Assembly (NCBI GenBank): GCA_012800005.1
Contig: JAAZKC010000101.1
Location: 1-38,068 of the forward strand
Reading direction: 5' to 3'
Length of the DNA stretch: 38,068 bases
DNA from: Acholeplasmataceae bacterium
GTDB lineage: Bacteria > Bacillota_I > Bacilli_A > Acholeplasmatales > UBA5453
A program made the position numbers and the translations under genes. The notes beneath the pieces were generated by a model, which worked only from the letters and a program-made list of their open reading frames with translations, did not search any database and was not told where the DNA came from. Positions 32,965 through 38,068 of the stretch are shown in pieces; position 1 is the stretch's first letter; each line of letters begins with the position of its first letter.

Positions 32965-34911
32965 ATGAAGTTTAAATTAAAAGCGCCTTTTAAACCTATG
33001 GGGGATCAAATAAAGGCGATAGAAGTTTTAACTGAAAATTTCAATAAAGGAATAACACACCAAGTCTTACGTGGTGCCACTGGTACTGGTAAGACTTTTA
33101 CAATTGCCAACATCATAAAATCGATGGGCAAAAAAACACTTGTGTTGGCTCATAATAAAACACTTGCGGGGCAATTATATGGTGAGTTAAAGGCTTTTTT
33201 TCCTGAAAATAGAGTTGAATATTTTATTTCATATTATGATTATTATCAACCAGAAGCTTACGTAGTAAAAAGTGATACCTATATTGAAAAGGACGCAAGT
33301 ATTAATGATGAAATTGATGAACTTCGTCATAGCGCTACTGCATCATTACTAGAACGTGATGATGTGATTGTGGTTGCGAGTGTATCATGTATTTATGGAA
33401 TTGGTGATCCGGAAGATTATGAAAAAGGTGTTATTTTTATTAGAAAAAATGATTTATTACCACCAAGAGAACTTCTAAATAGATTGGTTGATTTAACTTA
33501 TAAAAGAAATGATATTGATTTTCAAAGAGGAACATTTAGAGTAAGAGGAGATATTGTTGAAATTATTCCTTCAAACTTTAGAGAAGAAGGAATTAGAATT
33601 GAATTTTTTGGCGATGAAGTTGAAAGAATTAGACGTTTTGATGTGGTTACTGGAAATGTAATTGAGGGAATGGAATTTGTCACAATTTTTCCGGCAACAC
33701 ACTTTATGACTAATAAAGATAAGATGCAAGAATCATTAAGAAGAATAAAAGCGGAGTTAGAAGAAAGAATAAAATACTTTGAACGTGAGAATAAACCTTT
33801 AGAAAAAGAACGAATTCAAATGAGAACGCGTTATGATTTAGAATTATTAGAAGAAATAGGTATTTGTCCTGGCGTTGAAAACTACGCAAGACATATAGCC
33901 TTAAGGGAGGAAGGGGAAACCCCCGCAACTTTGATGGATTTCTTTGGTGATGATTATTTATTAATTATTGATGAATCACACGTTACTTTACCACAGGTTA
34001 GAGGGATGTATAATGGTGATAGGTCAAGAAAACAAACATTAGTGGAGTATGGTTTTAGATTGCCAAGTGCTCTTGATAATAGACCGCTTAGATTTGATGA
34101 ATTTGAATCTAAAATTGATAAAGTTATTTTTCTTTCCGCTACACCAGGAGATTATGAACTTGATAAAAAATATCCATTAGTTGAACAAATTATTAGACCA
34201 ACCTATTTATTAGATCCAGTAGTTGAGGTGAGAAAAACTCACGGCCAAATTGATGATTTATACAGTCAAATAAGAAAAAGAATTGATAAAAATGAGCGTG
34301 TGTTAGTTACTACTTTAACAATTAAAATGAGTGAAGATTTAACTGATTATTATAAAAAATTAGGATTAAAGGTTGCTTATCTTCATAGTGAGATTAAATC
34401 ATTAGAGAGAATTAAAATATTAAGAGAATTAAGATTAGGTGTTTATGATGTTTTAATTGGAATTAATTTATTAAGAGAGGGTCTAGATTTACCAGAGGTT
34501 TCTTTAGTAGTTATCTTGGATGCGGATAAACAGGGATTTTTAAGAAGTGAGCGAAGTTTAATTCAAACAATTGGAAGAGCCGCAAGGAATAAAAATGGGA
34601 AAGTAATAATGTATGCTGATTCTATTAGTGAAGCGATGGAAAAGGCAATTAAGGAAACTGAAAGAAGAAGGTGTATTCAAGATACTTTTAACAAAAAACA
34701 CAACCTAAAACCGGTTACAATAAAAAAAGAAATTAGAGAAGATATTTCAAATAAGATATTTGAAGATATTGAAAGGCCTAATAATAAAAAGGCTTTAAGA
34801 ATCCAAATTAGTGAGGTTGAAAGGTTAATGAAAAATGCGGCTAAAGAACTCGATTTTGAAAAAGCTGCAGAGTATAGAGACTTGCTTTTTGAACTAAAAA
34901 CACTTATTTAG
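32965..34911 (+). CDS. uvrB: Excinuclease ABC subunit B
   Basis: UvrB verifies DNA damage and recruits UvrC in nucleotide excision repair. The 648 residues are full length. Walker A is [10 protein letters not shown] (about 37-46), the beta-hairpin region is [11 protein letters not shown] (91-101), DESH is near 339, and later motifs are [26 protein letters not shown] and QTIGRAARN. The C-terminal UVR motif ([24 protein letters not shown]) binds UvrC. The ribosome binding site AGAAAGAGA is moderate. uvrA is not next to it. Confidence 0.97.
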   Translation: MKFKLKAPFKPMGDQIKAIEVLTENFNKGITHQVLRGATGTGKTFTIANIIKSMGKKTLVLAHNKTLAGQLYGELKAFFPENRVEYFISYYDYYQPEAYVVKSDTYIEKDASINDEIDELRHSATASLLERDDVIVVASVSCIYGIGDPEDYEKGVIFIRKNDLLPPRELLNRLVDLTYKRNDIDFQRGTFRVRGDIVEIIPSNFREEGIRIEFFGDEVERIRRFDVVTGNVIEGMEFVTIFPATHFMTNKDKMQESLRRIKAELEERIKYFERENKPLEKERIQMRTRYDLELLEEIGICPGVENYARHIALREEGETPATLMDFFGDDYLLIIDESHVTLPQVRGMYNGDRSRKQTLVEYGFRLPSALDNRPLRFDEFESKIDKVIFLSATPGDYELDKKYPLVEQIIRPTYLLDPVVEVRKTHGQIDDLYSQIRKRIDKNERVLVTTLTIKMSEDLTDYYKKLGLKVAYLHSEIKSLERIKILRELRLGVYDVLIGINLLREGLDLPEVSLVVILDADKQGFLRSERSLIQTIGRAARNKNGKVIMYADSISEAMEKAIKETERRRCIQDTFNKKHNLKPVTIKKEIREDISNKIFEDIERPNNKKALRIQISEVERLMKNAAKELDFEKAAEYRDLLFELKTLI

Positions 34912-34936
34912 AATGGACTTTATAAATCAAATTAGA

Positions 34937-34942
34937 TATAAT
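34937..34942 (+). promoter_or_regulatory. Candidate -10 box of the cps operon
   Basis: TATAAT in TTAGATATAATATG lies 46 bases before the wzz/cpsC ATG, after the uvrB stop. It has neither an extended TG nor a clear -35, so confidence is limited. Confidence 0.35.
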
Positions 34943-34988
34943 ATGTTAGTAAGTTTATTATTGATAAAATTTAAAGAAGGAGATACTT

Positions 34989-35696
34989 ATGGAAAATAGG
35001 GAAGAAAGAACAATTAGCTTAAATGATTTATTAAGAGCATTTGCTAGGTATTGGTATATAATTGCCTCAACTATTTTGATAGGAGTAATTGTGACTTATG
35101 TTTTAGCATTTCATTTAATAACTCCTAAATATAAGGCATCAGTTGAATTAATGGTTAAAGGAAAACCAGCCTCTACAACAACTGAATATACAACAAGGGA
35201 GGCGTTTTATTATGTAGAACCTGTAGAAAGTCTGTTAAAGTCAGATGTAGTTTTAGAACGCGTATATGAAACAGTTAATAATCCTAATATAGTAGTAACT
35301 CGTGCTCAACTAAAAAATGGGATATCGACATCAAGAGTAACTACGAATTCGATAATTGTTAAAGTTTCTTTTGTTCATCCAGATAAAGAATTAGCAAAAA
35401 TTGTTGTTAATGAGATTTTTAACGCTGCATATGAAATATCAAATGATGATACTTTCCGCATTTCTGAAATTTTAGGAGGAACATTTTTTGATATGCAAAT
35501 GGCCAGTGATGCTAAATATCATTCACCTAATAAAACCCTTTATTTAATTGTCGGATTTTTATTAGGAGGCATTGTTGGTGCTGGAATAGTTTTATTTATT
35601 GATTTGGGAAAAGCAACATACAGAACCAAAGAACAAATCGAAGAAGATTTAGAAGTTGAAGTAATTGGAGTTATTCCAGAATTCGAGGGGGTTTAA
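34989..35696 (+). CDS. Wzz/CpsC-type polysaccharide co-polymerase (tyrosine kinase adaptor)
   Basis: This 235-residue membrane protein has a Wzz domain. TM1 (YWYIIASTILIGVIVTYVLAF, about 23-43) is followed by an extracytoplasmic region and TM2 (TLYLIVGFLLGGIVGAGIVLFI, about 180-201). A short cytoplasmic tail (ATYRTKEQIEEDLEVEVIGVIPEFEGV) resembles the CpsC/YveK segment that activates the kinase. Proteins of this type set capsule or exopolysaccharide chain length and stimulate CpsD. The ATG at 34989 follows GAAGGAGATACTT. It is first of three cps genes. The extracytoplasmic part is short for a Wzz protein. Confidence 0.9.
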   Translation: MENREERTISLNDLLRAFARYWYIIASTILIGVIVTYVLAFHLITPKYKASVELMVKGKPASTTTEYTTREAFYYVEPVESLLKSDVVLERVYETVNNPNIVVTRAQLKNGISTSRVTTNSIIVKVSFVHPDKELAKIVVNEIFNAAYEISNDDTFRISEILGGTFFDMQMASDAKYHSPNKTLYLIVGFLLGGIVGAGIVLFIDLGKATYRTKEQIEEDLEVEVIGVIPEFEGV

Positions 35697-35697
35697 A

Positions 35698-36402
35698 ATG
35701 TTTAAAAAAGAAAAAAAGCACAAAGAAAATTACAACTACATTGAGGTCGAAAGTAATCCTGATTCGCAGGTGTCGCATGCGATGCAAAAATTTGTAGTAA
35801 ATATAGAATTTCTTAATGTTGATAAAAAATATCAAGCTCTACAAATAACATCAACACTTCCAAGTGAAGGAAAAACAACATTAGTTGGTAATTTAGCGTA
35901 TTTATTAACGCAAAAAGGATATAAAACAATTATTATCGATTTAGATTTAAGAAAACCTAAGGTTAATAGAATTTTTGAAAAACCTAATATAGACGGATTA
36001 AATAAATATTTAATTGAAAATGCCAAAAAAGAAGATATAATTGTAAAAACATCTAGGGGAGTAGATTTTATTCCAACGGGACAAATTAGTGGCAGTGTTT
36101 CGGCAATATTGGAATCAGAAAAACTTTCTACTCTCATAGAAGAACTTAAAAAAGATTATGATTATATTTTACTAGACACTCCTCCAATGCAAGTAAACGC
36201 GGATGCATTAATGGCTAGTAAATTAGCTTGTGGGGTGTTATACGTTGTTGCGCAAAACCTGATTAAGAAAAGTTTAATTAAAGAAAGCATAAAAACATTG
36301 AAAAGAAGAAGCATTCCTATTGTAGGGATAGTTTTAACTCAAGTTAAAGCGCCTAAACGTGAAGGTTATTACTATTATTACTACACCAAAGATAATGATT
36401 GA
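35698..36402 (+). CDS. Bacterial tyrosine kinase CpsD/YwqD (BY-kinase)
   Basis: This 234-residue cytoplasmic BY-kinase autophosphorylates its C-terminal tyrosines to control polysaccharide synthesis. ATG 35698 was chosen over the track's 35665 because GAGGGGG precedes it and it lies one base after the wzz stop. Motifs are Walker A PSEGKTT (55-61), Walker A' IIIDLDLRKP (78-87) and Walker B DYILLDTPP (about 155). The tyrosine cluster is six consecutive Tyr (224-229), just before TKDND. Activation by the upstream CpsC-like protein and dephosphorylation by the downstream CpsB are standard for the family. The 3' end overlaps cpsB by 8 bases. Confidence 0.94.
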   Translation: MFKKEKKHKENYNYIEVESNPDSQVSHAMQKFVVNIEFLNVDKKYQALQITSTLPSEGKTTLVGNLAYLLTQKGYKTIIIDLDLRKPKVNRIFEKPNIDGLNKYLIENAKKEDIIVKTSRGVDFIPTGQISGSVSAILESEKLSTLIEELKKDYDYILLDTPPMQVNADALMASKLACGVLYVVAQNLIKKSLIKESIKTLKRRSIPIVGIVLTQVKAPKREGYYYYYYTKDND

Positions 36403-37066
36403 TATTCATAATCATGCTTTATATGGTGTTGATGATGGCGCTAAAACAATAGAAGATTCTATTGCGATGATTAATCAAGCGATGGAAATAGGGATAGAAG
36501 AATTATTTCTAACACCTCATTATAATAGAAAATATAATAAAGTAGATGTTAGTAAAGAATTTAATGAACTAGTTAATATTTTTAAAGATTCTTCTATTAA
36601 ACTTCATTTAGGAAGAGAATATAGATATGACTCTTTAGAACCATTCAAAAAGTTTACAATGGGAAATTCCAATTATATTTTACTGGAGTTTTCTACCATA
36701 ATTCCAGAACCAATTGAAGAAGTTTGTTATAACGTTAATAAAAATGGTTTTATTCCAATTATTGCGCATATTGAAAGATATCACTATTTAACTAAAGAAG
36801 ATTATGATGAAATTAAAGAAGTTGCCTTATTTCAAGTTAATTCTGAGACAGTAATTGGAAAATCTTCCTTCAGAAGAGATAGAAAAATCGTTAAATATTT
36901 ACTTAAAAAAGGATTAGTGGATTTTGTTGCGAGCGATGCACATGATACCATGAACAGAAAAAATACAATGGATAAGGCATACGAGCATATTAATAAAAAA
37001 TATGGGAAAGAAATTGCTTTAGACTTATTTTTAAATAATGCTAAAAAAATCTTAAAACGCACTTGA
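36395..37066 (+). CDS. Protein-tyrosine phosphatase CpsB/YwqE (PHP family)
   Basis: This 223-residue manganese-dependent phosphatase of the PHP fold removes phosphate from the CpsD tyrosine cluster. ATG 36395 (MIDIHNHALYGVDDGAKT) was chosen over the track's 36359 because the PHP motif I (DIHNH) begins at residue 3 in all members. Other metal-binding motifs are FLTPHYN, IIAHIERY and VASDAHDT. There is no clear ribosome binding site; the 8-base overlap with cpsD suggests coupled translation. The stop codon sits in the loop of the terminator hairpin. Confidence 0.93.
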   Translation: MIDIHNHALYGVDDGAKTIEDSIAMINQAMEIGIEELFLTPHYNRKYNKVDVSKEFNELVNIFKDSSIKLHLGREYRYDSLEPFKKFTMGNSNYILLEFSTIIPEPIEEVCYNVNKNGFIPIIAHIERYHYLTKEDYDEIKEVALFQVNSETVIGKSSFRRDRKIVKYLLKKGLVDFVASDAHDTMNRKNTMDKAYEHINKKYGKEIALDLFLNNAKKILKRT

Positions 37067-37081
37067 TTTTAGTGCGTTTTT
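37054..37081 (+). terminator. Terminator at the cpsB stop codon
   Basis: AAAACGCACT (37054-37063) pairs perfectly with AGTGCGTTTT (37071-37080) around TGATTTT. The loop's first three bases are the cpsB stop codon. It would separate the three regulatory cps genes from the following aminotransferase. Confidence 0.8.
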
Positions 37082-37091
37082 CAATTATACA

Positions 37092-37100
37092 TGGTATAAT
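37092..37100 (+). promoter_or_regulatory. Extended -10 promoter of the aminotransferase gene
   Basis: TGGTATAAT (TG 37092-37093, TATAAT 37095-37100) follows the cps terminator, giving a leader of about 13 bases before the ATG at 37120. Confidence 0.55.
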
Positions 37101-37119
37101 TTATAGTAGGTGCATAAGA

Positions 37120-38068
37120 ATGGTAATAGATAACTTAAAGATAGATATCTTGTCTATCTCTAAAGAGGCTAGTTTGCATAAAGAAAAAGATAAAAACGTA
37201 ATAAATGCTACATTAGGTGTTTTATTAGATGAAAAAGGTTCTTTTATGACGATTGATAGCGTAGATGAAGCATTAGAAGATGTTTCTAAAATTGAGTTGA
37301 GAAAATATTTAGCTCAAGATGGTGGTTTTTTATATAAGGAAAATATTTATAATTATTTGTTTAAAGATAAATTAAAGGAAATAAAGAAGCATTTCAATTT
37401 AGTATCTAATTGGTCAAGTGGGGGAAGTGGAGCTTTATCATTAGCCTTTCAAATGCATGAAGGAGTAATTTATATACCTAATATTTCGTGGCCAGAATAT
37501 AATCAAATTGCCAATAATTTAGATAAAGAAATTAAAACATATCCAATGTTTGATAAAGATAATTTTAATTTAAATGGCATTGAAGAAATCTTGAAAAAAG
37601 AACATAAAAACATCCTTTTAATTTTAAATGATCCCGCACATAACCCAACTGGTTATACTATGAACAAGTTAGAATATGAAGAGTTTTTTAAAATTATTAA
37701 TAAATATAATCATGTAAAATTACTAGTAGATATTGCCTATATAGATTTTTCAGATAATTATTTCGAGATGCTAATTCCAATGATAATTAAGTATAAAATT
37801 AATGTGATATTTACGTTTAGTGGTTCCAAATCATATTTGGTTTATGGCGTTAGAATGGGATTACTCATTTATTTTGCGAAAACAAAAGAAGAAAAAGAGG
37901 CTTTTTTGAAAGAAACAAAAAAGATTACTACTAGTACTTTAGGTTCACCAAATAGTTTAAGTATTCTTTTATTAAATGAAATTGTGAAAAGTAAAAAATT
38001 ATATACGGAACAGAAGGCTTTAAAAGAAGTTTTACGCTTAAGGAGCAAACTATTTATTTCTTTAGTTA
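37120..38068 (+). CDS. Class I (fold type I) aminotransferase, 3' end beyond the window
   Basis: This frame is missing from the ORF track because it runs off the right edge; 316 codons are visible. It begins MVIDNLKIDILSISKEASLHKEK. Class I motifs are SGGSGALSLAF (cofactor phosphate region, about 104-114), NDPAHNPTGY with NPTG at 175-178, VDIAYIDFS (pyridine-ring Asp region), and FSGSKSYLVYGVRMG with the PLP Lys at about 237 and Arg shortly after. The pattern (SKSxxxYGxRxG) resembles aspartate and aromatic aminotransferases. It could supply the last transamination to Tyr or Phe that the aro operon lacks, but it could equally be a nucleotide-sugar or aspartate enzyme given the cps neighbours. 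The ATG has a weak site (TAGGTG). Confidence 0.82.
   Translation, partial: MVIDNLKIDILSISKEASLHKEKDKNVINATLGVLLDEKGSFMTIDSVDEALEDVSKIELRKYLAQDGGFLYKENIYNYLFKDKLKEIKKHFNLVSNWSSGGSGALSLAFQMHEGVIYIPNISWPEYNQIANNLDKEIKTYPMFDKDNFNLNGIEEILKKEHKNILLILNDPAHNPTGYTMNKLEYEEFFKIINKYNHVKLLVDIAYIDFSDNYFEMLIPMIIKYKINVIFTFSGSKSYLVYGVRMGLLIYFAKTKEEKEAFLKETKKITTSTLGSPNSLSILLLNEIVKSKKLYTEQKALKEVLRLRSKLFISLV

Overview
The window is strongly AT-rich bacterial DNA (roughly 30% GC by eye) with densely packed genes, many overlapping by a few bases. The gene families (type I pullulanase, YhaM, DnaD, YycJ/WalJ, CpsB/CpsC/CpsD-type proteins) and the strong AGGAGG-like ribosome binding sites point to a low-GC Bacillota or Mycoplasmatota-related organism. 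UGA is used as a stop (yycJ, aroF, cpsD and others end in TGA) and Trp is UGG, so this is code 11. That argues against the UGA=Trp mycoplasmas but not against Acholeplasma/Izemoplasma/RF39-like lineages. The exact lineage cannot be fixed by eye.

Layout. 1-4.9 kb: tail of an unknown membrane-like protein, convergent yigZ, then cca-pulA-yhaM. 5.0-7.9 kb (minus): a very large lipoprotein with weak foldase-like features. 8.0-10.4 kb: yycJ-rlmH and a HAD phosphatase that runs in frame, with no stop, into mscL. 10.5-12.5 kb: an intact IS1634-like (IS4 superfamily) element with its own promoter and apparent inward-facing terminators. 12.6-18.7 kb: a tight aromatic operon aroF-tyrA-aroB-aroA-chorismate mutase-aroE-aroC, where aroB appears to use an AUU start. 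18.7-23.6 kb: recG, then plsX-rnc-dnaD-nth. 23.7-26.6 kb: an XRE-type regulator with a long helical C-terminus, a 344-bp gap holding three tiny in-frame ORFs, and a secreted Ig-like repeat protein. 26.6-29.5 kb: a short dnaE with a degraded N-terminal PHP motif. 29.6-32.9 kb: a minus-strand pfp-cax pair divergent from pfkA, so PPi- and ATP-dependent phosphofructokinases sit back to back. 33.0-34.9 kb: uvrB. 35.0-37.1 kb: the start of a surface-polysaccharide control module (Wzz/CpsC, tyrosine kinase CpsD, phosphatase CpsB). 37.1 kb to the end: a class I aminotransferase cut by the window edge.

How it fits together. The aro cluster supplies most of the chorismate pathway and the first step to tyrosine, but the 3-dehydroquinate dehydratase and shikimate kinase steps are not encoded here. 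The cps trio forms the usual kinase/adaptor/phosphatase switch for polysaccharide chain length. pulA, pfp and pfkA suggest use of alpha-glucans with flexible glycolysis. Many promoters have an extended -10 (TGnTATAAT) with a poor -35.

No CRISPR array, rRNA, tRNA or prophage was seen. The best candidates for something undescribed are the regulator with its micro-ORFs and secreted Ig-like protein, the HAD-MscL read-through arrangement, and the AUU start of aroB.
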